Shown piece after piece: positions 1-11,041 of a stretch of 64,000 nt of DNA. This stretch comes from Apteryx mantelli (taxonomy: Eukaryota; Chordata; Aves; Apterygiformes; Apterygidae): assembly GCF_036417845.1 (NCBI RefSeq), contig NW_027118693.1:4970001-5034000 (forward strand), written 5' to 3'. Under the pieces are notes generated by a model, which saw nothing but the letters and a program-made list of their open reading frames with translations, ran no database searches and was not told the origin of the DNA. The translations under genes were made by a program, and so were the position numbers. The stretch's first letter is position 1, and each line of letters opens with the position of its first letter.

Positions 1-1510
1 TTGACGTCTGCACAGAGCAGAGGAAGCAACACCCAGCACAGTCTTGTTTGTACCCCTTGCAAGGGGCAGCTCTTGGAGTGACCTGTTCCTTCAATGGAAG
101 AAGCAAATTCCTGAACGAACTGTCCCACCACTGCACCTGGACTTTTCCCTGGTGTGAATAAGGTGAACAGTCTGGATGCCATGCCATCAGAGCAAAGCAA
201 GCACCTAAGATATTGGTGTAGAGGCAGCAGTGGACAAACAGTGAGGTTCTGTTATTTCTGTGCTGTAACCAGAGGTGTGGCGCTCCCACAGATAGTCAAA
301 CTGTAGCTTTCTATCCAGAAAGATCAGAGACATTAGTGCCTCAGTGAGATTGGGGAGGATTTCTCACAATAAGATGTCTAAGATAACTAAGTTAAAGCAC
401 TATCTGTGATTCCAAAGTCTCTTCACTGAAGATGTCTTGGTGGGATTCTTTGCCAACTTAAAGGGCATGGGAGTCATCCAACTAATTACCTTCAAAATTT
501 CCATGCTAGGCATTTAAGACTAAACTCATCCATCTTGTGTTTCTGTACTATTGGGAGTGAGTGATTTAAATAATAAAAAAGTCTCTCAGATAGAATGATA
601 ATGTCATATTTTTATTTAAAACGGATAAACAAATACTGCTTTTGATTCTCATTCCAAAACAACATATTTGTCTTGCAAATCATGAATGAAAATGAATCCA
701 TGAAAATGACAAAATGGCAATACCATGACAAGGATTAGAGAAGAAGGTTTTTTTTCTTTGGTTTTGTTTGGTGAAGGGGTTGGAGAGAACTTAAGGCCTA
801 GATCTAATCCTTGTGGCTGCAGAGGATGCACCTCACTGAGCTAGAGTCCCTCACCTGTGCAAATTATAACACATTGCCCAGCGTGTGGTTCAGCGCACCT
901 GGCATTTCCTATGAAAAAGTTGAGCTTCCAATTCTATGCTCAGTATAGTTCCTCTGAAATGCTATGGACAATTAGTGCAAGAGGAGATGATATAACCCTC
1001 CAGACTGCTGATTCTTCCCCATGATCAAAGGAGGGCAGGCAATGCACTCAGCTTAGGGCATTTAAGTCACAAATGTTTATATGTGGACAAACTAATCCTA
1101 CTGCGTGAATCTGTTCTATCAGATGAAGTATTGGCTCTAACAGTATTGTATCATAAGCACTGGGCATTTATTTTATTAGCTTGATCTGAGAATAATTGCA
1201 TTATTCTTGAGAATTTGGTGTGCCAAGGAAGGAGGAAGTCCTCAGCTTGCTGCTTTCTGTCTCAGTTTCCACACTTAGAAAACACCATCACCAGGGTATT
1301 CACCAGGGTTTGTAAAGTGCTTTTAGACCATTTGAAAGGCTTCTCTATCGAAGGTTTAGGTCTTGTCATGGTGATATGTTTCAGGAGAGAAACTGGTGTG
1401 ATTTCGTGAAACTTCACACTGCTAAGAAAGAAAGGTGTAATTTCAGCAAATGAATCCTAATCATTTGTTCCATCCCCCCTTCCTTTTCCCTCCACTTACA
1501 AAATCTCTTC
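1..1510. other. Left-arm outer non-coding flank, 3' of the OR gene
   Basis: I recognise no gene here. The sequence matches 19,092-20,887 in reverse complement at roughly 90-95% by spot checks. Relative to the right arm it lacks about 310 bp at a junction near 1,200. AATAAA-type signals on the minus strand near 1,160-1,180 could serve the OR gene that ends at 1,511. Confidence 0.6.
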
Positions 1511-2458
1511 TCAGAAGGAAAAACATTTCCTGGAGATTATCACACTTCTCTTCAAGCCCACCTTGAGAGCCTTCTTCATCTGCTCATTCCTCAGGCTGAA
1601 AATGAAGGGGCTCATCAGAGGAGTTATCATTGTGTTGAGCAGGGCCACCGTTTTGTAATAGGAAGTGTGGTGACTTGAAGGCAGCACATACTGGAAGATG
1701 CAGCTACCGTAGCCCAAGATGACAATGGTGAAGTGAGAGGAGCATGTAGAAAATGCCTTGTTCCGTGACGAAGCTGAGGGCAACCTAAGGATGGTGTTAA
1801 TGATGTATAGGTAGGACATTGCTGTCATGACCAGTGAACCAAGGATGATGATGGAAAAGGTTATGAAATTTATCAGCTCCACAATCTGTGTTTCTGCACA
1901 GGCCAACTTGATCAAAAGCACGCCTTCACAGAAGAAGTGGTCAATACGATTGTCATTGCAGAAGGGCAGCCTGACAACTAGGACAGTGGGGACAATGGTG
2001 TCCAGGAAGCCTGCAGTCCATGATCCCAACAGGAGCTGAACACAAAGCTGACTGTTCATGAGCATGGGGTACTGAAGAGGGTAGCATATGGCCACATAAC
2101 GGTCGTAGGACATGACAGCAAGAAGGACAAATTCAGTGTTGCCCAAGAGGGAGTAGAAGTAGCACTGAGTTAAGCAAAATGGGTAGGAGATGATTTTGTT
2201 GCCCATCAACAGGCTTGCTACTGTTTTGGGTATGATGCATGTAGTGATGAAGATCTCCAAAGAGGAGAGGTTGCAGAGGAAAAAGTACATAGGTCTGTGG
2301 AGGTCTCGGTCAGAAAGAATGAGGGCAATGATCAGCAGGTTTCCAACTAAGATCACCAGGTAGGAAGCCAGGAAAGTGTTTGCTATTAGGTACTCCTGAT
2401 GGTGGAGGGAGGGGAAGCCCAAGAGAAGGAACTCTGTGACAGTCGTATGGTTCCACAT
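1511..2458 (-). CDS. Olfactory receptor, class II, family 6-like (left-arm copy)
   Basis: This is an intact 315-codon single-exon odorant receptor, a seven-transmembrane GPCR expected in the membrane of olfactory sensory neurons. Visible hallmarks in order are an N-terminal NHT glycosylation site (residue 3), PMYFFL after TM1, MSYDRYVAIC at the end of TM3, KAFSTCSSHF before TM6, and a TM7 motif reading SPFIFSLRN. In TM7 the usual NPxxY is SPxxF. The ATG at 2,458 is preceded within a few bases by a splice-acceptor-like CAG, as is common for ORs with a 5' non-coding exon. A CCAAT box and a TATA box lie about 300 bp upstream at 2,752-2,766. The paralogue at 18,144-19,091 differs at about 34 of 315 residues. 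Family assignment is from memory of OR sequences and could be off; membership of the OR superfamily is certain. Confidence 0.95.
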   Translation of the reverse strand: MWNHTTVTEFLLLGFPSLHHQEYLIANTFLASYLVILVGNLLIIALILSDRDLHRPMYFFLCNLSSLEIFITTCIIPKTVASLLMGNKIISYPFCLTQCYFYSLLGNTEFVLLAVMSYDRYVAICYPLQYPMLMNSQLCVQLLLGSWTAGFLDTIVPTVLVVRLPFCNDNRIDHFFCEGVLLIKLACAETQIVELINFITFSIIILGSLVMTAMSYLYIINTILRLPSASSRNKAFSTCSSHFTIVILGYGSCIFQYVLPSSHHTSYYKTVALLNTMITPLMSPFIFSLRNEQMKKALKVGLKRSVIISRKCFSF

Positions 2459-2751
2459 ATCTGCAACTGAGCTGCAGTGAGTAAGAGAAGATGGTGAGTG
2501 GAGGAAACGATTCCTCAGAAGGTTAGAGAGAGCGGAGACAGGTAGAGAAATGTAGTGTAATGAAAGAGATGCATGCGGTTACTCACAAAAAGTCTAAGGA
2601 AAACAGAGAAGAGAGAAGAGGTGTGGAGAAACAACACAGAGCAAGGAGACACCATTTTAAACAGTAACAGCAAACTTGGTTTCTAGGTTAGAGTAGGAAT
2701 CCACTATTAACAACATGTAAGTTTTTGCATTTGAGCTCCTTACTCAAGTGT

Positions 2752-2766
2752 CCTTTTATAGCCAAT
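2752..2766 (-). promoter_or_regulatory. Candidate core promoter (CCAAT + TATA) of left-arm OR
   Basis: Read on the minus strand, an ATTGG element (inverted CCAAT) runs directly into CTATAAAAGG. It lies about 300 bp upstream of the OR start codon and has the same order and spacing in the other arm. The sequence is a textbook TATA match; its use as the OR promoter is inferred from position. Confidence 0.5.
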
Positions 2767-5700
2767 GGAGAAAAAGATAGACATTTCTCAGTCATTCTTT
2801 CTCTAGTCTATCTTAAACCTATATTTTCGGATGAGATAAAATGCATCCTGGAGAAAGATAAAACATCTCTTCAAAGTGACGTTAACTTTTTGTTTAGGTA
2901 AGGAATGGAGAGAAAGCAGAAAGAGGATGGTGATAAAGGAGGAGGCCACTGGGAAATAAAGGTAATAGGAGGGACAAAGCCAAAAAGAGGGAAGACAAAT
3001 ATTCTATGATTAAAACTGTGGTCTTTCCCTCCAAGCTTGAACTATTCCCTATAGAGCAGAAATCTTTGTAACCAGATTTTTCTTCAGTTGCAGCAATCTT
3101 TCTTGCTGAGAAATGGTTTTGATAAAACATGCTGGCCATCAGAAGGAAAAATAAAAAAGTAATACAAGTAATACAAAGGAGAGAGAAAGAAAAAAAAAAG
3201 AAAATCCTAGGAGATAAAAAGATAAGTAGGGAATTTCATCAGCTGGGGATAAAAAAAAATAAGCGCCCTATCTTGTAAAACAAATAAACAAACAAACAAA
3301 CAGAAACCCAGAAGACTTTTTTTTTTTTTTTTTCTGTGAACACTGGAAAAAACGAAGCTTGGTTTCATGTGGAGTCGGTCCTGAATTCATTACCCGAGCT
3401 CTTGAAGATGTTGAATTCTCAATGCAGTCCTCTCAGGACAGTCTACCCCTATGTAGACCATCTCCTTTCCATCCTGCCGCTTTTGCTCACAAAACTTGTA
3501 TAAGCCCAAAAGAGAGAACAGTACTACTCTGTGCAGCTTAGCTGGACCTGGCCAACAAGTTAAAGCAGAAGAAGGGGCAGAGACCCAGGAAAATAGACAC
3601 AGATTGATCAGCAAGGTCTCATTGCCTGAGAAATATCACAGGCAAAGGGGGACAATCACAGGCAGGCAGGCAGGCAGGCAGTCTAGGAACTCAACAACAA
3701 CAACAATAAGAATCAAAGAAAAATGAGGTGAAATGCAGCAAAGCAGTTACTTACATTAATCTATGTGCAGGAAACACTATCAAGGGGAAAGAGAAGGCCA
3801 GCAGAATTTCTGCAGACCATCATCTCCTTCCCTCTCCTCCCACAACCTTGAGAGAACAATCATCTGGCATGTCTCATTTCAAGGTTCTTGCAGAGCCTCT
3901 TTGAGTCAGCTGCTAATGCCGTTTGTTCTGATGCACTGTGCTGCCAGACAGAAGTAAGCTCTGATTTTCTTTTTCCTTTCAAGTAAAACCATGCAAAGCG
4001 CTTTGGCATTCCCTGAAGAATCATGCTCCTCTGTGCTTTCCTGAGATGCTCCTCAGCAGAGTCGGTCTGAGAGGGTGACAGGACATTAATTAAAATGATA
4101 GCTGGTACCCAGGTGACCTAATCCCTGCAGAACTGTAGATCCATTTTGTGAGGCAGCCTAAGAGAGAGAAACAGCAAATCTTTAAAAGTGCTATCAAGAA
4201 ATGTAATTTGTGAAAGCAGCTTCTGTGGAGCTACTGTCACACTCCCTGCCTTGTCTTTCTAATGTTGGACATCAAAAGGATAGATTTTAAATGTGCAGGT
4301 AGTCACCTTAGGTTGCCTTAGGTTAGTCAGTGGAGTTTAGGACATGATTCAACTTTTCGCAGAATGGATTTCTAAAGGAGAGGAGAGGAACAGATTCCTC
4401 CTCTCTAAGGGCAGAGGGAGGCTGGAGTGACAGACTGACATGTAGGCATCTTCATTGCAGACCTCTGGGAGCTCTTCAGGGGTGAGACATTGGTTCCTAA
4501 GGGCCACCTGACTATCTTCTACCCCTCCAAAAGGAAGTGTGAACCTGAGAGTTCAGAATTATAACTGCCAACATAATGTAGACCTCTCTTACCATCTTAA
4601 TGCATCTAAGTTAGGACTAGGCACCTCTCTTCTGACCTCTGAATTGTTCACCTAAGTTCAGTGAGAGCAATCTCATCCGTGGTGACACTGAGCAAGGCTT
4701 TCCCTTTCCCTGAGTATAGGCAGGCTCTTAGTCCACCTTCTCTGTGCTCGGTGTGGACAGCCCCAGCAGAGCATAAGCCTCTGTCCATAGGCTTGTTACT
4801 GAACTCCAGTGTTCCCAGGGGACTATTGGACCCTGTTTCTCTTTAAGCTGGGCTCTAGATCTCTTCTTGTTTCAACCCATTTCTTCATTTTCCAATACAT
4901 CCAGGGGGTGCAGAGGAGTGGCTGGAGTAGCCCAGTGTCCCCTCAATTTCCTCACCAGTCTTTCAGGAAGCATGTACCCATGTCGTTGTGTTTCCAGCTG
5001 ATGTATCACCTCGTGTAGGGTTGATGCACAGAGACATTTGGCCAGTCTTCCTGCATCTTGGGATCCATTCTGACCACAGCACTTTGCTTGCAAAGGGTTT
5101 GCGTGGAAGAATTCTGAAGAATGTGTGCTATGAGTGATTGTCCATATGAAATATATCCACCTGTCTCTAGTGAGTGTGGTCATGTACACCAGTCAGGGTG
5201 GCATTTTATCCACACTCAGCATCCTTCTGTAACTGTAAGGTTGAAGAGAGAGCAGCTGTTCCTGGTGGGGGTCTCTGCTGGACCAGTCTCCAACCACACC
5301 TGGAGCAAAGCTCCAGATGTGACCCCAGTTGTGGGAGCATTTGGCACCACCACAGCCATCCCCTGGGGTCAGGGCTGGTGCTGCTGGGTGGGGGGAAGCA
5401 CCAGCCACCGCAGCTCGCAGCTCTGGGTGCACAGGGGTGCACACAAGTGGTGCTGGAATCCCTCCTCCCCCATGGGGCCAAACCAGGGGGAACAAGGGGT
5501 CCAAAGGGCTCTGGGGAATGTGATGGGGAGACAGAAAGAGTGGAGGAGGCTTGGGAGAGCTTTTGGTAGACAGAAGTGGGTGAGGAGCAGGAGGAGGGCC
5601 CGTGACACCCAAGGAAGTGACCAAGAGGTGGAGCTCAGTACTGAACTGATCAGCTAGGGTTTTCTTCACTTTGTTCACTGCCTGTAGAGCAAGTGTGAAG

Positions 5701-6049
5701 CTTTCATCACTGAGGCAACTGCTGTCCTTGTGCTTCAAATGATTCCTGGAAACGCACCTGTTAGCTTTGAGCATGAACTGTCTTTCAACCAGAAGCTGGA
5801 AGCTTGACTTCCTGCTGCTCTGTGTACCCGGAGGCTGGCTCTAAGGTCTTCCAGGCCATGTGTCTCTGCAGCAGGGGTTGGTGCTTGACCCAGAGAAAGT
5901 CATGGCATCTCCCTGGTCCCCCTTGGGAGAAGAAAACTACAGAGACACTGGCCTTCTGACAAGACTTTGATGCCCAACTAGAAGACCATTTCCTGGAGGA
6001 GGAGAACCCTGTCAGGAGCTTACAAAGCTCTGTCCCATGCCCTTGGCTT
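2767..6049. other. Left-arm non-coding stretch
   Basis: I recognise no gene. It holds a T run (about 3,317-3,333), a short GGCA tetranucleotide repeat (3,661-3,680) and a GC-rich block at about 5,250-5,630. The short open frames here are also open in the other arm, but that follows from the 97-99% DNA identity and is not evidence of coding. None resembles a protein family I know. Confidence 0.5.
3661..3680. repeat. (GGCA)n tetranucleotide repeat
   Basis: Five tandem GGCA units. The mirror copy in the right arm reads as TGCC units near 16,920-16,940. Confidence 0.9.
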
Positions 6050-6725
6050 CAGGAGTGCACCCTCAGCAAGTTTGCTGATGATACAGCACTGGGAGGAGTG
6101 GCTGATACACCACATGGTTGCCCTGCCATTCGGAGTGATCTTGACAGGCTGGAGAAAAGGGCAGAGAGAAACCTCATGGAGTTCAGGAAAGGAAAATGCT
6201 AAGTCCTTCACCTGGGGAAGAATGACCTCATGCACCAGTACAGCCTGGGTGCCCCCCAGCTGGAGAGCAGCTCTGCAGAGAAGGACCTGGGTGTCCTGGT
6301 GAACACCAAGTTGACCGTGAGCCAGCAATGTGCCCTTGCAGCAAAAGCCAATGGCATCCTGGGCTACCTTAGGAAGAGCATTGGCAGCCGGTCGAGGGAG
6401 GTGAGGGAGGTGATCCTCCCCCTCTACTCAGCACTGGTGAGACCACATCTGGACTGGTGTGTCTAGTTCAGGGCTCCCCAGTACAGGAGACACATGGACA
6501 TATTGGAGCAAGTCCAGCAAAGGGCCACAAAGATGATTAAGGGACTGGAGCATGTCTGTCATGTGGAGAGTCTGCAAGACTTGGAATTGTTTAGCCTGGA
6601 GAAGAGAAGGCTCAGAAAAGGCTCTTATCAAGGTTTATAAGGATCTGACGGGAGGGAGTAAAGAAGGTGGAGCCAGAATCTTCTCCGTGGTGCCCCGTGG
6701 CAGGACGAGAGGCCCTTGGAAGGAG
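6050..6725 (+). mobile_element. CR1 LINE, ORF2 3' part (left arm)
   Basis: Translation shows the C-terminal part of a CR1 reverse transcriptase. It begins at the catalytic motif (CTLSKFADDT) and runs through conserved CR1 blocks such as RSREV, LPLYSALVRPHL and [10 protein letters not shown], with in-frame stops. CR1 is the dominant non-LTR retrotransposon of birds and reptiles. This piece abuts a CR1 piece on the opposite strand at about 6,725-6,730. It is dead, as it has stops and is truncated at both ends. Confidence 0.88.
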
Positions 6726-6729
6726 GCGC

Positions 6730-7880
6730 TCCATTCCCAGAGGGTACACCTCTGAGATACTGTGGTCTGAAGGCAACCTGCGCTGGAGCAGGGACACCCT
6801 GCATGAGCCAAGAACTATGGTCCAAGAGCATTTGCTCCATGACACATTGCTCACCAAAGTGAGGCTGAACAGCCTGTAGCTCCCCGGGTTGTCCTTGTGG
6901 CCTTTTCTGAGGATGGGCACAACAGCCCTTTTTCAGCTCATTGGGACCTCCCCTCATCTCCACAACCTTTCAAAAATAATAGAGAGCAGCCTTGCTACGA
7001 CAGCAGCCAGCTTTCTCAATGCCCTCTGATGCCACCCATCCAGTCCCTTAGACTTGTATGGGCTGAGTTCTTGCAAGTAATCCCTCGCTCAGACCTCATC
7101 CACTGCTGGTCACTTTTCCCCTCTGGAGTTCTGACTCTAGGTGCTACGACCCAGGAGACCTTCTTGGTGAAGACTGAAGCCAAGAATGCATTGAGTGCCT
7201 CAGACCTATCTACATCTGCTACTACTAGATTCCCTGCCCCGTTCAGCAGTGAGCCCACATTTTTCTTTGCATTCTTTTACTGCAGCTGAAGCAGTAGCAG
7301 CTCTTCTTCATGCTCTTGACATCCCTGCAAGTGTCAATCCCACGGGAGTTTTGGCTTCCCTAACACCATCCCTACTTCACTGGACAATATTTCTGAATTC
7401 CTCCTTTGCAGTTTCTCCCTCCTTCCCATTCCCATATGCTGCCTTATTGCACTGGAGCTCAGGCATGAGTTCCCTCTTCAGCCAAGCTGGTCTCCTGAGA
7501 TGTCTAGTAGTTTAACTGAGTATCAGGATGGACCATTCTTGTGCTTGGTGGATGCTGTCCTAAAAGACCTGCTGGCTCTCCCGAGCTACCCTGCCCTTCA
7601 GAGTTGCCTCCCCTTGTCTGTCCCATGGAAGAGCTCCATACATCTGAGCTGTGCCTTCACACAAAGGGCGCCTCCTCATCCTCTGCCTTGGTCTCTCCTG
7701 AAGAACTTGTACCCTACTGTCGCAGCCCTCCAGTCGTGCGAGTGAACCCACCACATCTCAGTTATTCCAACCATGTGGCAGCCCTGTGACAGCTTGTGTG
7801 TCTCCAGTGCCTCCTGCTGTGCCCCAGGCTGCATGCACTTGTGTCTATTTGGGCTGTAGAGCCTCAGCTGTGGCACAAAG
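6730..7880 (-). mobile_element. CR1 LINE, endonuclease to mid-RT part, inverted relative to its neighbour (left arm)
   Basis: On the minus strand the translation shows CR1 ORF2 landmarks in order. First come endonuclease-like residues (GITEMWW, SHDW, GYKFFRRD) near 7,700-7,880. Then follows a linker (PLLNGAG-like, ALNAFLASVFT) near 7,150-7,260, and an RT segment (KGHKDNPGSYRLFSLT) near 6,850-6,900. The frame is broken and most of the endonuclease is missing. It faces the 3' CR1 piece at 6,050-6,725, so the two parts of ORF2 converge. This could be one element with an internal inversion or two independent insertions. Confidence 0.82.
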
Positions 7881-8934
7881 CACAGATTGGTCATGGGGAA
7901 ACCTGTGACCAAGGGCCAAGGACACTGTGTGTGCAGTGGCTCTACTTCAGAGCAGAGACATGCTGGCATAGATAGCAGGTGGCAATGTAGTGGTGAAAGG
8001 AGGTTCCCAATGACATGGCAAACTGTCTAGTACCCAAGGCCATGGCGAAACAGGGCTGGGCCATACAGGAATGGCAGGAGAGGGGGTTGCTGCCCAAGCT
8101 GAATCTGCAGCGCCTTGAGGCCTGTGACAGAGGTGAACTGATGTCCAGGCAGGACAAGGTGCCAATGAAGAAGTCCCTGAGCTGGGACAGCCTGCAGCGA
8201 CATGAGTGGAGACCTTGGTGTGATGTGCCTCCCATCTATGCAGCATGCTTGGATGTAGATGGTAGAGACTTTGCCCAAATGCAGTGGTGGGATTCAGTTA
8301 TTCAGGCACAGGTAGGAAACTCGAGGTGCCCTGGGACACCTCCTGAGCAAACACTCCAAAGGGGCATGGTTTTCCTCTAGGTCCCAAGCTGGATCTGCTA
8401 GAAACAGGGGGTTGTGCTGGACAGCCCAGGCATTGGACAGGGCACTGCAGGCCTAATATTATGTCACTGAATCGAGTGTCTGCACTGAAATACATCAGCT
8501 GTTTATAATGGAGGGATCTGCATGTTTCTCAGGTTCAGAGTGAGGGGACACCTAGCACTGTGAGGCTTCTACTGTTCAGATGACCAAGGAAATTCCCCAC
8601 CTGGCCCCCACCTGATGCTCTAGAAGGATAGAGGTCTCAGAGTTACTCCGTCAGAGCAAGCAGACACTGGAACATGCCTTGGACCACCTCTGTCTCTTAA
8701 AATTTCACCAAGTGTTAGTGGGTGACCAGCTGACTCCCACCCTTCATCTCTGCTGATTATAATGGGAGCGTAGCCAAGGAGCTCGCATGCAGACATCTCT
8801 GTTGTGCTCACTTCAGCTTTGGCAAGGAGGATCCCACCTCCAGTGTTTTTGCAGAGCTCATGGGAGGGATCTGAGTCCCACTCCATCCCAGGGGCTTTAA
8901 ACCAGCAGGAGATGCCTAGATTGAATCAATACCT
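7881..8934. other. Left-arm non-coding stretch of unknown origin
   Basis: I recognise no gene. A 121-codon open frame at 8,015-8,380 is preserved exactly in the other arm (12,236-12,601), but the surrounding DNA is identical too, so this is not selection. It has no domain or membrane pattern I recognise. Confidence 0.45.
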
Positions 8935-9994
8935 GCAGTGTGGGAAAATGAACTCCCGTCTTGTCCCTGCCGAGGTGTCCTGCCTAGCTAAGAGATGGGA
9001 ATAGGGGCATCTGGAGTGGGACATTTCCAACTCTCCTGGATAACCATCCTCTGATGAGACAAACTGCAATACTCTAACTGGTCTCTCTCCATTGTTTAGA
9101 GAGGGATCATGGATGATTATTTTGGTCTGCCTCAGTGAACATTTCCCAGGAGCAGGGAGCACAAGGGACAGAGAAAATCACACCTTCTGCTGGGCCTCAG
9201 CTCCTGAGCAGGGCCGGGTTCCTGGATGCAGGGAGTTCGTGGCAACAGGGCAGCACTGCCAAGAGATAGCTGCGTCCAGGAGCAGCTCCTCTGCAAAGAG
9301 CGGCAGGGATCCAGGCACTGCCTGCTCTTTCTGACATGCGATGAGACAAGACCGAGAGATGTGAAAGGCAGTCTGGAGCGGGAAGACAGAGGAGAGCTCA
9401 TTTGTGGGAGAAATCTTCACAGCCCTTTGCATGGTAAGTCTCTGGCTGAAGGACAACACTCCTGAGGTTCCTGGCAGGGTCACTCTCCTGGTTTCTCCAG
9501 GGTGGAGGAGGAGGAGGAGATCATTCAGAGCAGGGATTCCCTCCCACACCATCACTGGGACAGGGCATCCAGCTGCCTTCTCCCAGGGACGCTGCAGGGG
9601 GGTGAAGCCAGGGTGTGCACACAGGTCTGCCCAGGGCTGTAATTCAGAACAGTGTCCCTGCGCCCCAGGGTGCTGTGTGCCCAGGGCAGTGACTCTGCCA
9701 CCTGCAAGGGTCAGCACTCAGCCTGCCTGGACAACTCCCCACAGTGCTTCAGGGAGCAGTTCTGGGTAGGAGGATGGACCCCCAGCAGGGCAGGTTCATT
9801 CCCCTGCTGAGAGAGTGCTGCGTGGGTCAGGACTGCTCACAGCTCCAGCTCTTGCACAGGACTTTCAGAGGGGACTTTTCAAGAGGAAGGCAAACGCAGG
9901 GTTTTCCTGAAGGAGAAGCCAGTTTCCTGAGATGGTGCTTTTAGTTTCCTACCACCTGGCAAGGAGAAAATGGAAAGGGAGCTGTGAGCTTTGC
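8935..9994 (+). repeat. Segmental duplicate related to 58.87-59.98 kb (left-arm inner end)
   Basis: This stretch and 58,866-59,980 share many long matches in the same order and orientation, for example CTAAGAGATGGGAATAGG-like, CCTCAGTGAA and GGAGCAGCTCCTCTGCA-like blocks. In the 59-kb copy it lies 1.6-2.7 kb upstream of a family-14-like OR, so it is probably old OR 5' flank. It holds one copy of the 82-bp unit that is tripled in the right arm. Confidence 0.8.
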
Positions 9995-10450
9995 ACAAGG
10001 GACTGAGACTCATTAACAGTTTCAATGAGCAGTCAAGGGGTCTGCTAGGACCTTCTGAAAGTGCCTTCACCCATCCCTTAGTCTATAGACAACACCAGCT
10101 TCCCCTTTGCTGGCCTCATCAGGGTTTGTCTGACCTGCTGCTTAGCACCTGCAAACGTGGGGATGTTCCTGGACAGTGCCCTGCCTGTGGGAGGTTTCTG
10201 CAGGGCCAAACTGAGAAAACCGAGGAAGGCATCGGTGTTGCAGGGACTGACCATGACTTGCTCAAATCCATCCTCCCATGATGTTTCTGTTAGCAGTTCC
10301 CTCTCCTTCACTGCCCACCTCTGCTGCCTAGAGCTGTCCCTGCTGGGAGCTGTTTCTCTGTCCCAATGTCTTTTTGCGGTTGGTGCTCAGAGATCCCATT
10401 CCAACCTCTGTGTGCCCACTTCTGCCCTATAGAGACCTCCCACAGGCAGG
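9995..10450 (+). other. Palindrome spacer
   Basis: About 456 bp of non-repeated sequence separates the arms. Its first part, to about 10,260, is colinear with 59,985-60,250 (shared blocks include CACCTGCAAAC-like and GGGAGGTTTCTGCAGGGC). The left arm and spacer therefore together keep an order also seen elsewhere in the window. No gene is seen. Confidence 0.85.
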
Positions 10451-10795
10451 GCAAAGCTCACAGCTCCCTTTCCATTATCCCCTTGCCGGGTGGTAAGAAA
10501 CTAAAAGCACCATCTCAGGAAATTAGCTTCTCTTTCAGGAAAACCCTGTGTTTGCCTTCCTCTTGAAAAGTCCCCTCTGAAAATCCTGTGCAAGAGCTGG
10601 AGCTGTGAGCAGTCCTGACCCACGCAGCACTCTCTCAGCAGGGGAATGAACCTGCCCCGCTGGGGGTCCATCCTCCTACCCAGAGCTGCTCCCTGCAGCA
10701 CTGTGGGGAGTTGTCCAGGCAGGCTGAGCGCTGACCCTTGCAGGTGGCAGAGTCACTGCCCTGGGCACACAGCACCCTGGGGTGGAGGCACACTG

Positions 10796-11041
10796 TTCTG
10801 AATTACAGCCCTGGGCAGACCTGTGTGCACACCCTGGCTTCATCCCCCTGCATCGTCCCTGGGGTGCAGGGATACTGCTCTGAATTACAGCCCTGGGCAG
10901 ACCTGTGTGCACACCCTGGCTTCATCCCCCTGCATCGTCCCTGGGGTGCAGGGATACTGCTCTGAATTACAGCCCTGGGCAGACCTGTGTGCACACCCTG
11001 GCTTCACCCCCCCTGCACCGTCCCTGGGAGAAGGCAGCTGG
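10796..11041 (+). repeat. 82-bp tandem repeat, three copies
   Basis: The unit starting TCTGAATTACAGCCCTGGG repeats with a period of exactly 82 bp (the AATTACAG core begins at 10,801, 10,883 and 10,965). The first two copies are near identical and the third diverges at its end. The left arm (about 9,595-9,650) and the 59.6-kb copy have the unit once, so the expansion is specific to the right arm. Confidence 0.93.

Larger units (their letters stand above)
1..9994 (+). repeat. Left arm of large palindrome (inverted repeat)
   Basis: The reverse complement of this stretch recurs at 10,451-20,887. Position 1 pairs with about 20,887, and the inner end (around GGGAGCTGTGAGCTTTGC, ending near 9,994) pairs with 10,451. 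The arm begins at or before the window start, so its outer limit is unknown. It contains an outward-facing OR gene (1,511-2,458), two CR1 pieces in opposite orientation and a segment related to 58.9-60.2 kb. It is about 450 bp shorter than the right arm, because it lacks a 310-bp piece near 1,200 and two copies of an 82-bp unit near 9,600, plus small indels. Confidence 0.95.

Noticed and set aside
1827-2039. Open frame antisense to the left-arm OR
   Set aside because: Shadow of the real OR coding strand; a similar shadow occurs in the right-arm gene.
5121-5657. 178-codon frame in the GC-rich part of the left arm
   Set aside because: Overlapping frames on both strands are long because the DNA is GC-rich. 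The right-arm counterpart is shorter because of a frame change, and no domain is recognisable.
8015-8380. 121-codon open frame conserved exactly in both arms (partner 12,236-12,601)
   Set aside because: It lies in the block where the arms are identical at every base, so conservation of the frame carries no information. Other frames there are equally preserved, and no protein features are visible.
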